From the NCBI GenBank assembly GCA_017745015.1, contig JAGIAF010000004.1, forward strand, positions 1 to 32,509: a stretch of 32,509 nt of DNA. Reading direction: 5' to 3'. This document shows positions 23,688 through 30,364 of this stretch, piece by piece. Origin of the DNA: Bdellovibrio sp. Lineage in GTDB: Bacteria; Bdellovibrionota; Bdellovibrionia; Bdellovibrionales; Bdellovibrionaceae. Position numbers and translations under genes: made by a program. The notes beneath the pieces were generated by a model. It was not told where the DNA came from and ran no database searches. It was given only the letters and a program-made list of their open reading frames with translations. Position 1 is the first letter of the stretch; the number at the start of each line of letters is the position of its first letter.

Positions 23688-24690
23688 GCTCATTAAACTT
23701 TTCGTTTTGACAGCATTGATGGTGGCCGCAACTTTTGAAATGGCTCAAGCCGCTCGATTGAAAGACATTGCTACAATTCGCGGTGTGCGTGAGAATCAAT
23801 TGATCGGTTACGGTATCGTAGTGGGTCTTAAAGGCACTGGTGACGGTAAGAATGAATTTATGAGCAAGAGTGTCGTGCGTATGTTCGACAAACTTGGAAT
23901 GAAATTGGATTCTCCAGATTTCGCCAGCAAAAATGCGGCTGCGGTTATTATCACGGCGTCTATGCCAGCTTTTGGTAAAGCAGGAAATCCAATTGATATC
24001 ACAGTGAGTGCCATCGGCGATGCTTCGTCCTTGGCGGGTGGTACTTTGTTGCAATCTCCTTTGCGTGCTGCCAACGATCAAGTGTTTGCAGTGGCACAAG
24101 GTAATATCGTTATCGGCGGCGATCCTAAAGATGCGCACACGACATCCGGAAGAATTCCAAACGGTGCGATCATCGAACGTGATATGACAGCGGACTTTGC
24201 AACTCGCAAAATGTATCGTCTGACATTGATCAATCCTGATTTCACGACGGCGGCGCGCTCAGTGCTTACGATTAACAAAGAGTTGGGCGGTCACTATGCC
24301 TCTGCGAAAGATGCAGGAACGATCGACATCATCACTCCCTTTGCCTATGAAAATCGCGGCGTTGAATTGCTGGCGACGATTGAGTCTATCGACATCAACC
24401 CTGACATGAAGGCACGTGTCGTTGTAAATGAAAAAACCGGTACAATTGTTATCGGTGACAAAGTGAAGATCTCAAAAGTTGCTCTTTCTCATGGTTCACT
24501 TTCAGTGAAAGTGGGGGATGGCAAAAAAGGAACTGCTGACGAGAAAGTGGCAGTTCTTGAGAGCGGTGTGAGTGTCGGTGATTTGGTGCAAGCTCTAAAC
24601 AAGCTTGGCGTCTCGCCAAAGGACCTGATTACTATACTTCAGTCCATCAAAGCAGCTGGAGCTTTGCACGGGGAACTCGAAGTATTATGA
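23680..24690 (+). CDS. flgI: Flagellar P-ring protein FlgI
   Basis: A 336-residue periplasmic protein that polymerises into the P-ring in the peptidoglycan layer. After the signal peptide (LFVLTALMVAATFEMAQA) comes ARLKDIATIRGVRENQLIGY followed by GIVVGLKGTGDGKNEF, the hallmark FlgI start, and later VVVNEKTGTIVIGDKVKIS and LVQALNKLGVSPKDLITILQ near the end. Size is normal for the family. Start 23680 is chosen by homology and signal peptide, since the frame is open further upstream into flgH. A 9-base AT-rich hairpin (24684-24707, loop TTTTTG) covers its stop codon. Confidence 0.96.
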   Translation: MNKLIKLFVLTALMVAATFEMAQAARLKDIATIRGVRENQLIGYGIVVGLKGTGDGKNEFMSKSVVRMFDKLGMKLDSPDFASKNAAAVIITASMPAFGKAGNPIDITVSAIGDASSLAGGTLLQSPLRAANDQVFAVAQGNIVIGGDPKDAHTTSGRIPNGAIIERDMTADFATRKMYRLTLINPDFTTAARSVLTINKELGGHYASAKDAGTIDIITPFAYENRGVELLATIESIDINPDMKARVVVNEKTGTIVIGDKVKISKVALSHGSLSVKVGDGKKGTADEKVAVLESGVSVGDLVQALNKLGVSPKDLITILQSIKAAGALHGELEVL

Positions 24691-24950
24691 AATTTTTGTT
24701 TCATAATGACGCGCCTTTTAATAAACTGATTTTATATGTTTCTGACACATGGAAGTGTTTGAAACGCGGGGAGGGTGAGGAAGAGATCGCGAACCATGGA
24801 AGGTCAAGAGTCGAAAGTTTCTCGCAGGAAACAGAGGCAATAGGTCAGCAAGGTCACGGAGTGACTAAATTGAGCCGAAGCTACACTCAAATGAATCAAG
24901 TGCAGGATGCACGAGATTCTCGAACTCTAACTCCCCTTTTTTCTTCCTTC
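24684..24950 (+). ncRNA. Structured RNA region with GGA-loop hairpins, candidate CsrA-binding element
   Basis: The flgI-flgJ gap holds a chain of short hairpins in the sense direction. GTTTC/GAAAC plus ACAC/GTGT has loop ATGGAA (24738-24765). CGCG/CGCG has a purine loop with two GGA (24765-24791). ACC/GGT has loop ATGGAA (24793-24804). GTTTC/GAAAC has GGA at the loop edge (24817-24832). GTCAC-GGA-GTGAC is at 24853-24865, GTGCA-GGA-TGCAC at 24900-24912 and CGAG/CTCG at 24912-24922. A pyrimidine-rich tract with TTTTTT follows (24932-24950). Seven GGA triplets fall in 185 bases, most of them in loops. CsrA binds ANGGA in hairpin loops, and sponge RNAs such as CsrB and RsmY have this design. The assignment is inference. 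Confidence 0.5.
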
Positions 24951-25199
24951 AAAGTTACTGGTACTGGTGGTCATTTGCGCGAAGACGGATCTAGAGAAAG
25001 CTTCTACGGCAGAGGCTTTTCTCTTCGGACAGTCCTCGCTCTTTTTTTTCTTTCGCTTCTAGCAATGATTTTCGATTCGATGGCGTTTGTCGCTTTTAGT
25101 GTTCCCGCATTGCTGCGGAACTCGTTCAAAGCCTCTGCCGTAGAAGCTTTCTCTAGATCCTCTGTGCAATATTCGCAATATAGGAATTTTTGGTCGTGA
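24687..25199 (+). CDS. Doubtful open frame between flgI and flgJ
   Basis: A 170-codon frame whose ATG overlaps the flgI stop (ATGA). Its first 100 residues are low in hydrophobic structure and match nothing I know; residues 111-145 contain a hydrophobic stretch (TVLALFFLSLLAMIFDSMAFVAFSVPALL) that could be a membrane segment. Against it being a gene, the DNA is dominated by perfect short hairpins and a 33-base inverted repeat, which coding constraint would rarely produce, and the start codon sits inside an AT-rich hairpin. It is kept as a candidate only. Confidence 0.2.
   Translation: MKFLFHNDAPFNKLILYVSDTWKCLKRGEGEEEIANHGRSRVESFSQETEAIGQQGHGVTKLSRSYTQMNQVQDARDSRTLTPLFSSFKVTGTGGHLREDGSRESFYGRGFSLRTVLALFFLSLLAMIFDSMAFVAFSVPALLRNSFKASAVEAFSRSSVQYSQYRNFWS
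24987..25160. repeat. Perfect 33-base inverted repeat around a 108-base spacer
   Basis: Bases 24987-25019 and 25128-25160 are exact reverse complements (33 of 33). The pair stops being complementary at once on both sides. The 174-base unit lies between flgI and flgJ. It has no obvious target-site duplication (flanks GAC and TCT) and no transposase. The spacer contains a T8 run and a hairpin near 25101-25121. Options are an invertible segment, a MITE-like insertion, or a very long RNA hairpin. Confidence 0.9.
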
Positions 25200-26035
25200 G
25201 AACGGGGAGCTTTAACTTTACTACTCTTGTTTTCTTGATCTGCACTCTCCTTGGGAGACTTTCACTGGCTGCGCCTTCGGCGGCCGCTGAGGAGGCTCCT
25301 GCTGCGCAGTCGCAGGGGCGGGGGAAGTTTATGGCTTTGCCTTCGCGATTTATGGGGAGACCTGTTCAAAAATCTGCTGATGAAAAATTGAAAGATGTTT
25401 CTGAGATGTATGAGAAACATTTTTTGAGAGAGATGATGAAGGCGATGCGTTCTACTGTGCATGAAGGTGGAATGATTCAGCAGAATCAGGCGGAGAAAAT
25501 TTTCCGTGAGCAACTTGATGATCACTATGTTGATAAGTGGAGTGAGAAGGGTGGCATTGGGCTTTCCAAAGTTATCTATGATCAGCTTATTGATAAGTTT
25601 GGTGCGCAGCTTGGGATTAAGAAAGCGGTTGATAAGCCTCGTGGGCCTTTGCCGTTGGATGAGCGCAGTAATTATTCTGCTCATCAGTTTCGTCATCCGA
25701 GTCATCAAGAGGGATTGTCTTATCGCATAGATAAAACGAAGCCTCCTGTTGCTGGAGCGCAGGCAGTGAATGCGGACTCTGGAGAGGTGAAAGCCCCGTG
25801 GGGTGGGGTTTTGCGGAATGTGCGTAACTTGGTGGATAACCAAACTATGATGGAAATTGAACACGACAATGGTCTTAAAAGCCAAGTTGTGTTTAAGGGG
25901 ACACTGTCTAAAGTTTCGACAGGGGATGCCGTGCAAGCTGGCGAGACCCTTGGGGTTTTGAGTCCTGAGGCGAAAAGTTTGTATTGGACTGTTGAGCCGG
26001 ACAAAGAGACTGGACCACAAACTGTCTCAGAATGA
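25196..26035 (+). CDS. flgJ: FlgJ-like rod-binding protein with degenerate M23-like C-terminus
   Basis: The start GTG at 25196 is preferred (AGGAA at 25182-25186); a TTG at 25190 is too close. The 279-residue protein starts with a Sec-type signal (NFTTLVFLICTLLGRLSLA). Residues 65-145 match the rod-binding domain of FlgJ (YEKHFLREMMKAMRSTV, then KWSEKGGIGLSKVIYDQL). Instead of the glucosaminidase of enteric FlgJ, the C-terminus (from VKAPWGGVLRNV to GDAVQAGETLGVLSPEA) resembles the second half of a LytM/M23 peptidase but lacks the HxH and HxxxD zinc ligands, so it is probably inactive and may bind wall or rod. A Sec signal on FlgJ is unusual, as enteric FlgJ is exported through the flagellum. 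Confidence 0.85.
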   Translation: MRTGSFNFTTLVFLICTLLGRLSLAAPSAAAEEAPAAQSQGRGKFMALPSRFMGRPVQKSADEKLKDVSEMYEKHFLREMMKAMRSTVHEGGMIQQNQAEKIFREQLDDHYVDKWSEKGGIGLSKVIYDQLIDKFGAQLGIKKAVDKPRGPLPLDERSNYSAHQFRHPSHQEGLSYRIDKTKPPVAGAQAVNADSGEVKAPWGGVLRNVRNLVDNQTMMEIEHDNGLKSQVVFKGTLSKVSTGDAVQAGETLGVLSPEAKSLYWTVEPDKETGPQTVSE

Positions 26036-26079
26036 TTTGGTAGAAATGTCTCGTTGTGATACTATGATGAGAATAGAAA

Positions 26080-26097
26080 GAGTGTTTTCTAACACTC
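26080..26097 (+). promoter_or_regulatory. Hairpin in the flgM leader
   Basis: GAGTGTT-TTCT-AACACTC forms a perfect 7-base stem ending 19 bases before the flgM start, just upstream of the GAGGGAG ribosome site. It has no T-run, so a role in leader folding is more likely than termination. Confidence 0.5.
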
Positions 26098-26116
26098 GAG
26101 AAAGAGGGAGCTGTCG

Positions 26117-26446
26117 ATGAAAATTACGCACAATAAAGTTGGTCAAAATTTGAACCTAACTGATGCTGGTAAATCCGACAAAGCTACGAACATTGCGAAT
26201 AAATCTGCGAAAGATGTTGCAGGCACAAAAGCTGATTTGCTTTCTTCGTCATTGGGCGATTCTTCAAAAGTTGAATTGTCTCCAAAAGCTCAAGAAGCAA
26301 AACGCATCAAGGAACTTGCGATGGCAGCTCCTGATGTTGATGAAGCGAAAGTTGCTAAGTTCCGCGACATGATCGACAAAGGAACTTACAAAGTTGACGC
26401 AAAATCTATCGCCGACAAAATGGTCGACGAGCATTTAGAATTCTAA
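26117..26446 (+). CDS. flgM: Anti-sigma-28 factor FlgM
   Basis: A 109-residue cytoplasmic protein that holds sigma-28 (FliA) inactive until it is exported through the completed hook-basal body. The N-terminal half is polar and disordered-looking (Asn/Ser/Lys/Asp-rich), as in known FlgM. The C-terminal half has the FlgM signature: VELSPKAQEAKRIKELA, DVDEAKVAKFRDMIDKGTYK, then DAKSIADKMVDEHL, the sigma-binding helices. GAGGGAG precedes the ATG. Its place next to flgN and flgK is the standard layout. Confidence 0.94.
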   Translation: MKITHNKVGQNLNLTDAGKSDKATNIANKSAKDVAGTKADLLSSSLGDSSKVELSPKAQEAKRIKELAMAAPDVDEAKVAKFRDMIDKGTYKVDAKSIADKMVDEHLEF

Positions 26447-26462
26447 TTTCCCGGGCGCAAGC

Positions 26463-26495
26463 CACGCCGAAGCGCCAATGGCGCGAAGGCGGGTG
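26463..26495 (+). repeat. Symmetric GC-rich hairpin between flgM and flgN
   Basis: CACGCC-GAA-GCGCC-AAT-GGCGC-GAA-GGCG(G)GTG forms two stacked stems separated by a symmetric GAA/GAA internal loop. It has no T-run. It resembles a REP-type palindrome and lies 17 bases after the flgM stop; the rest of the 174-base gap to flgN holds no gene. Confidence 0.6.
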
Positions 26496-26620
26496 TGATT
26501 GAGATAGCACGGTAAAGAATAGTTCTCACTGCTAACCAAGGATGATTAGCAGTAATTCCAAAAAACCTACTGAAGAAAAAGGTGGCCTGTCCGCCGAAGC
26601 TTCAGCGAAGGAGGAAAAAG

Positions 26621-27145
26621 ATGGATGTAGCTGTAGCAGAAAGAGCGTTTCAAAAGCTCGAAGCCAATCTTGAAGAACTCACTAAAATTTATCGCAACCT
26701 TCTTGAGGTTGTTCGTAAAGAAAAAGAAATCCTGATCCGCGCAGATCGTGAAGCATTGGATGAAAACAATGCGATCAAAGAAGAGTTGCTCTACAAACTC
26801 AGAGCACAAGATTCTTTGCGTTCTCGTTATGCGATGGATCTTGCGACGATCGTTGGTGCTGATGTTGAAAATCCACGTTTGTTGGAGCTGGCTCAGAAAT
26901 TGGCTGCTCTTCCAACGGCGGCGGACAGACTTCGCACTCAACACGCGGCATTGGATATCTTGATCAAACGAATCACTGATATCAACAAAGACAACGAAGA
27001 GTACACGAAGTCGGCACTTAAAACTTTGAATGGTGCCTTGGATGACGTGAAGGAAGCTCTTTCTGGTAAGAAAACTTACGAGAAAAAAGGCGGCTACAAA
27101 TCTGGCCCACAAGTTTCCGGCAACTTCGTTAGTAAAGAAGCATAA
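26621..27145 (+). CDS. flgN: Flagellar export chaperone FlgN
   Basis: A 174-residue all-helical cytoplasmic protein matching FlgN, which binds FlgK and FlgL and delivers them to the flagellar export gate. It has the long amphipathic N-terminal helix (ERAFQKLEANLEELTKIYRNLLEVVRKEKEILIRADREAL) and a flexible, Lys/Gly-rich tail. The start 26621 has GGAGG 6-7 bases upstream; an earlier in-frame ATG (26582) lacks a site. Assignment rests on helix pattern and on the position directly before flgK. Confidence 0.88.
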   Translation: MDVAVAERAFQKLEANLEELTKIYRNLLEVVRKEKEILIRADREALDENNAIKEELLYKLRAQDSLRSRYAMDLATIVGADVENPRLLELAQKLAALPTAADRLRTQHAALDILIKRITDINKDNEEYTKSALKTLNGALDDVKEALSGKKTYEKKGGYKSGPQVSGNFVSKEA

Positions 27146-27159
27146 GCAAACTGGCTTAC

Positions 27160-27225
27160 ACTCCGACTCCGTCGGAGTAAACCGAACCACCCCGCGGCTC
27201 ACTAGGATGGTGAGCTTTTAGGAGA
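27160..27225 (+). promoter_or_regulatory. flgK leader with GGA-loop hairpin, candidate CsrA target
   Basis: A first hairpin (27160-27167 with 27171-27178, loop TCC) is followed by GCTCAC-TAGGATG-GTGAGC (27197-27215) and TTTT. The loop AGGATG fits the CsrA consensus core, and a second GGA sits in the flgK Shine-Dalgarno (27220-27224), 16 bases further on. Two sites, one over the ribosome site, is the usual arrangement for CsrA repression. Confidence 0.5.
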
Positions 27226-27229
27226 CAGA

Positions 27230-28636
27230 ATGTCGAAGATTTCGGCAATGATGGACACAGGCAAAAGATCTCTGATGAATTCTCAGACATCTTTGCAAAC
27301 TGTTGGCCACAATATCGCCAATAAATCTACTGAAGGGTACTCTCGTCAGAGAGTAGAACTTCTGTCGAACACTCCTATTGGTGAAGGTGGCTTGCAAATC
27401 GGTATGGGTGCCCGTGCCGGTGTTGTGACTCGCGTGAACAATCCTTGGCTGGAAAAACAAATCCAAAAAGAAGGAATGAGCATGGGTTACGAGGATTCTC
27501 GTGCCGATGCCATGGGCCGCGTAGAGCAAATCTATAATGAACAAAATAATAAGGGCTTGAACCAATACGTGACGGATTTCTTCAACGGTTTCCGTGAGCT
27601 TTCTAACAACCCAGAAAGTTTGGCGTCTCGTACTATGGTGCGTGAAGCAGCCGTAGGTGTGGTTAAAGACTTCTCTCGTGTGACGACTCAATTGAGAGGC
27701 GTTCAAGAAGACCTTGATGGTCAAATCAAGACGACGGTTGATGAAGTGAATCAGATCACTAAAGAGATCGCATCTTTAAATGAAAAAATTCAAACGGTTG
27801 AAGTTCAAAAAGTTCCAGCTAATGACGAGCGTGACCGTCGTGATCTTTTGCTTAAAAAATTGGGCGAAAAGATCGACATCAGTTGGGCTGAAGGTAAAGA
27901 CGGACTAGTAACAGTTACAGCGGGGCGCACAGCGATCTTGGTTTCTGGTACCGGCTCGTCGGAATTGAAAGCGCAACAAACGGATACTCGCGATCGTATG
28001 GAAGTCTTCTTCGTAGGAACAGGTACGCCAGCGAATATTACCGAGCAAATTACGGGTGGTCGTATTGGTGGTGCTTTGGATGTTCGTGACCATGTGATTG
28101 AAGATCTTTTGGGTCATGTTGATAAGCTTGCTTACACTCTTGCGACTGAAGTGAATAAAGCCCATATCGAAGGTTTCGATAAAACGGGTAAGAACGGCGT
28201 TTTGTTCTTCGAAATGCCGCCAGAAGAAAAAGGCGCTGCTTCGAATATGGCGTTGAATAAAACAATCTTCAACGACGTATCTCGTATCGCTGCGGCCTCT
28301 AGACCGGATGCTCCGGGTGACAATACTGTGGCGAACGTTATCTCCTCTTTACAATATAGACAGGTGATGGACGACGGTACCGCAACGATGGACGACTACT
28401 ACAATACTCAAGTAGGTCAGGTCGGTGCGATGGCGCAAAGAGCAGTAAAGGCTCAAGAGTCGCAAAAGAACGTAATTAATCAGTTAACGAACATCCGCGA
28501 AAGTATCAGTGGCGTAAGTTTGGATGAAGAGACGACGAAAATGATCGAATTCCAAAAAACTTACGATGCGTCAGCTCGTTTGATCAAAACAGCCGACGAG
28601 ATGTTCGATACGGTTTTGAATTTGAAACGCCTCTAG
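27230..28636 (+). CDS. flgK: Flagellar hook-filament junction protein FlgK (HAP1)
   Basis: A 468-residue axial protein exported with FlgN and joining hook to filament. It begins with the axial N-terminal motif (MMDTGKRSLMNSQTSLQTVG, HNIANKSTEGYSRQRVEL) and ends with the matching C-terminal helix (SGVSLDEETTKMIEFQKTYDASARLIKTADEMFDTVL). Its mid-domain is shorter than in enteric FlgK (about 550). AGGAG precedes the ATG at close spacing. It is followed by flgL after 20 bases. Confidence 0.96.
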   Translation: MSKISAMMDTGKRSLMNSQTSLQTVGHNIANKSTEGYSRQRVELLSNTPIGEGGLQIGMGARAGVVTRVNNPWLEKQIQKEGMSMGYEDSRADAMGRVEQIYNEQNNKGLNQYVTDFFNGFRELSNNPESLASRTMVREAAVGVVKDFSRVTTQLRGVQEDLDGQIKTTVDEVNQITKEIASLNEKIQTVEVQKVPANDERDRRDLLLKKLGEKIDISWAEGKDGLVTVTAGRTAILVSGTGSSELKAQQTDTRDRMEVFFVGTGTPANITEQITGGRIGGALDVRDHVIEDLLGHVDKLAYTLATEVNKAHIEGFDKTGKNGVLFFEMPPEEKGAASNMALNKTIFNDVSRIAAASRPDAPGDNTVANVISSLQYRQVMDDGTATMDDYYNTQVGQVGAMAQRAVKAQESQKNVINQLTNIRESISGVSLDEETTKMIEFQKTYDASARLIKTADEMFDTVLNLKRL

Positions 28637-28656
28637 TAGGTAAAGGGTAAGCAGAC

Positions 28657-29739
28657 GTGAGAATCGCAGATAAAATGGCCTTCAATCAGGTAAATCAGAA
28701 TCTGGGCAAGAACCGCTCAGACATGTCTGATTTGCAGAATCAGGCGGCGACTCAAAAACGTATCAACAAACCTTCCGATGATCCTTTGGCATCGGCGCGT
28801 GTTCTTGCGGCTCGTACTGAAGAGCACGGAAACGCTCAATTTATTAAAAACATCAATACAGCGAAATCATTCCTGGAGTTCTCAGACCAATCTTTGGGTG
28901 AACTTTCAGATATCTTGGTTCGCGCAAAAGAACTTGCGATCAGTCAATCCAATGATGCCAGCGGGAACTCTGAAACTCGTATGGTGACAGCGGCAGAGGT
29001 TGAGCAGATCTACAATCAGGCTGTTCAAATCGGTAACCGCAAGTTGGGTGAACGCTATGTGTTCGCCGGTTTCAAAACGCAAACGGCTCCTTTCGATCAC
29101 AGTGGTGAATACTTCGGTGATGACGGGGATATGAAAGTTCAGACTCAGAAGGATTCTTTCGTGGCGATGAATATCGCCGGAAACAAAGTCTTCTTGGGTC
29201 GTGGCTTGGATGGCGATGGTATCGTTCGTCCTAACTACGACACGCCAACGAATGTTGAGTCTTTGAAGCAGTTCCAGGGCGATGAGATCCAGCGCCAGCA
29301 GCAGAATCGGGACGTGGAGCAGAATTTCCTGCCGACACGTGGTCCCGCGTCAGAGCGTCGTCAAGGTGGCGCGGATAAAAGAGATCCGGTCACGGGTGGT
29401 GCGGGTGTTAATCTTTTCTCGACGCTGAGAGGCTTAGAAGTCGCTCTGCGCGCCAATGACAAAGAAGCCGTACAAGAAACTTTGGACACACTCGATCAGG
29501 CGATTTCCCAAGTAGTTTTAGCCCGTTCCGAGGTTGGGTCCAGAATTATGGCTGTGAATAACACGTCTGATTCTCTCCAAAAAGCGATCGTTGATAACAA
29601 AACGACGGCTTCGCAATTGGAAGATGCGGATGCATTTCAGGTCATTTCAGATATCAATAAGACCGATTCCACTCTAAAAGCGACGCTCGAAACGTCGGGC
29701 AAGCTTATTCAGCCAAGCCTTCTTGACTTTCTAAGATAA
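28657..29739 (+). CDS. flgL: Flagellar hook-filament junction protein FlgL (HAP3)
   Basis: A 360-residue flagellin-like junction protein with a GTG start; AAAGGG lies about 12 bases upstream. The N-terminal helix carries RIADKMAFNQVNQNLGKN and RINKPSDDPLASARVLAAR, the shared flagellin/HAP3 signature, and the C-terminal part has the matching helix (VLARSEVGSRIMAVNNTSDSLQ). A Gln/Arg/Glu-rich insert (about residues 208-245: DEIQRQQQNRD, RRQGGADKRDP) lies in the surface domain and makes it longer than enteric FlgL (317). Confidence 0.95.
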   Translation: MRIADKMAFNQVNQNLGKNRSDMSDLQNQAATQKRINKPSDDPLASARVLAARTEEHGNAQFIKNINTAKSFLEFSDQSLGELSDILVRAKELAISQSNDASGNSETRMVTAAEVEQIYNQAVQIGNRKLGERYVFAGFKTQTAPFDHSGEYFGDDGDMKVQTQKDSFVAMNIAGNKVFLGRGLDGDGIVRPNYDTPTNVESLKQFQGDEIQRQQQNRDVEQNFLPTRGPASERRQGGADKRDPVTGGAGVNLFSTLRGLEVALRANDKEAVQETLDTLDQAISQVVLARSEVGSRIMAVNNTSDSLQKAIVDNKTTASQLEDADAFQVISDINKTDSTLKATLETSGKLIQPSLLDFLR

Positions 29740-29749
29740 AAATAATACC

Positions 29750-29776
29750 TACAGTTCCGCCAAATTTTACCGATAA
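29750..29776 (+). promoter_or_regulatory. Sigma-28 (FliA) promoter before csrA
   Basis: TACAGTTC, 11 bases, ACCGATAA: compared with the FliA consensus TAAAGTTT-N11-GCCGATAA this keeps 6 of 8 and 7 of 8 bases with exact spacing. It lies between flgL and csrA and would give csrA (and possibly fliW) a promoter released when FlgM is exported. Confidence 0.75.
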
Positions 29777-29799
29777 CGACTGCAGCAAAAGGAGTTGTC

Positions 29800-30027
29800 A
29801 TGCTGGTTCTCACACGGAAGTTGGGTGAAAGCATCGCTATCGATGATCATATTAAGATCAGAGTAGTTCAAATTAAGGGAAAACAGGTTCGTCTAGGAAT
29901 CGAAGCCCCTAAAGATACTAAGATTCACCGCGAAGAAGTATACGTAGCCATTCAAGAACAAAACGTTCAATCGGCTGACGTTTCGGCTGACAAGACTCGT
30001 TCCGTTGCTAAGCTATTAAAGCCTTAA
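29800..30027 (+). CDS. csrA: Carbon storage regulator CsrA
   Basis: A 75-residue dimeric RNA-binding protein that binds ANGGA motifs and usually blocks translation. MLVLTRKLGESIAIDDHIKI at the start and VRLGIEAPKDTKIHREEVY in the middle are the full family signature, including the R44-equivalent and the beta-strand edges that contact RNA. The C-terminal 17 residues (SADVSADKTRSVAKLLKP) extend beyond E. coli CsrA (61 residues), as is common in species that use FliW. AAAAGGAG precedes the ATG. It is paired with fliW 337 bases downstream. Confidence 0.98.
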   Translation: MLVLTRKLGESIAIDDHIKIRVVQIKGKQVRLGIEAPKDTKIHREEVYVAIQEQNVQSADVSADKTRSVAKLLKP

Positions 30028-30059
30028 CAGCCTCTAGGTGGGATGTGCCGCTAAGCAGG

Positions 30060-30210
30060 CACTTCCCGCGTTGGTCGGGGTGTTTCGGGCTCCTGCCCTC
30101 AACCCTTCGGGCTTCGCAACAAAATAGCATCCTGCTATTTTGTTCAGCGTACAGGCGTACGCCTCCTTCTCCCGCCTTGGAATTGCCTCCTTATCGACAC
30201 ATCCTTTATG
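30060..30210 (-). ncRNA. Hairpin-rich csrA-fliW gap with GGA loops on the minus strand
   Basis: The 337-base gap (30028-30364) has no convincing gene. A perfect 12-base stem with a 3-base loop lies at 30118-30144, and GGGC/GCCC with a 4-base loop at 30087-30098. Read on the minus strand the loops are GGA and AGGA, and seven GGA triplets occur in 30064-30204. A GTGCC/GGCAC stem and a GGCGTACGCC palindrome are nearby. It may be an antisense CsrA-binding RNA or an intergenic repeat; the strand of any transcript is unknown. A promoter for fliW should lie in 30210-30350, but none is clear. Confidence 0.35.
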
Positions 30211-30364
30211 CGAAGCGGTTTTCACGCGTCTGTAGTGCGTCATATCTGCTTAATTTTATTGAGTCTCCCTAGATTTAGGTCCAGATTTATATATGAACTT
30301 ACCCGTATAGCGCCTTGGTGTGTCTAAAATTAGTGTAAGTCCTGCTTTTTTTTGAGGGGGAGCA

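Noticed and set aside
24684..24950. Possibility that the flgI-flgJ gap is a c-di-GMP (GEMM) riboswitch
   Set aside because: The conserved GEMM sequence blocks and tetraloop-receptor pattern could not be found.
25262..26020. Minus-strand open frame of 252 codons opposite flgJ
   Set aside because: Its composition is extreme in Arg, Leu, Asn and Ile, and it mirrors the codon pattern of the flgJ-like gene; it is a shadow frame.
30034..30243. Minus-strand 69-codon frame between csrA and fliW
   Set aside because: It spans a 12-base perfect hairpin and several smaller ones and has no ribosome binding site; a structured RNA or repeat explains the sequence better.
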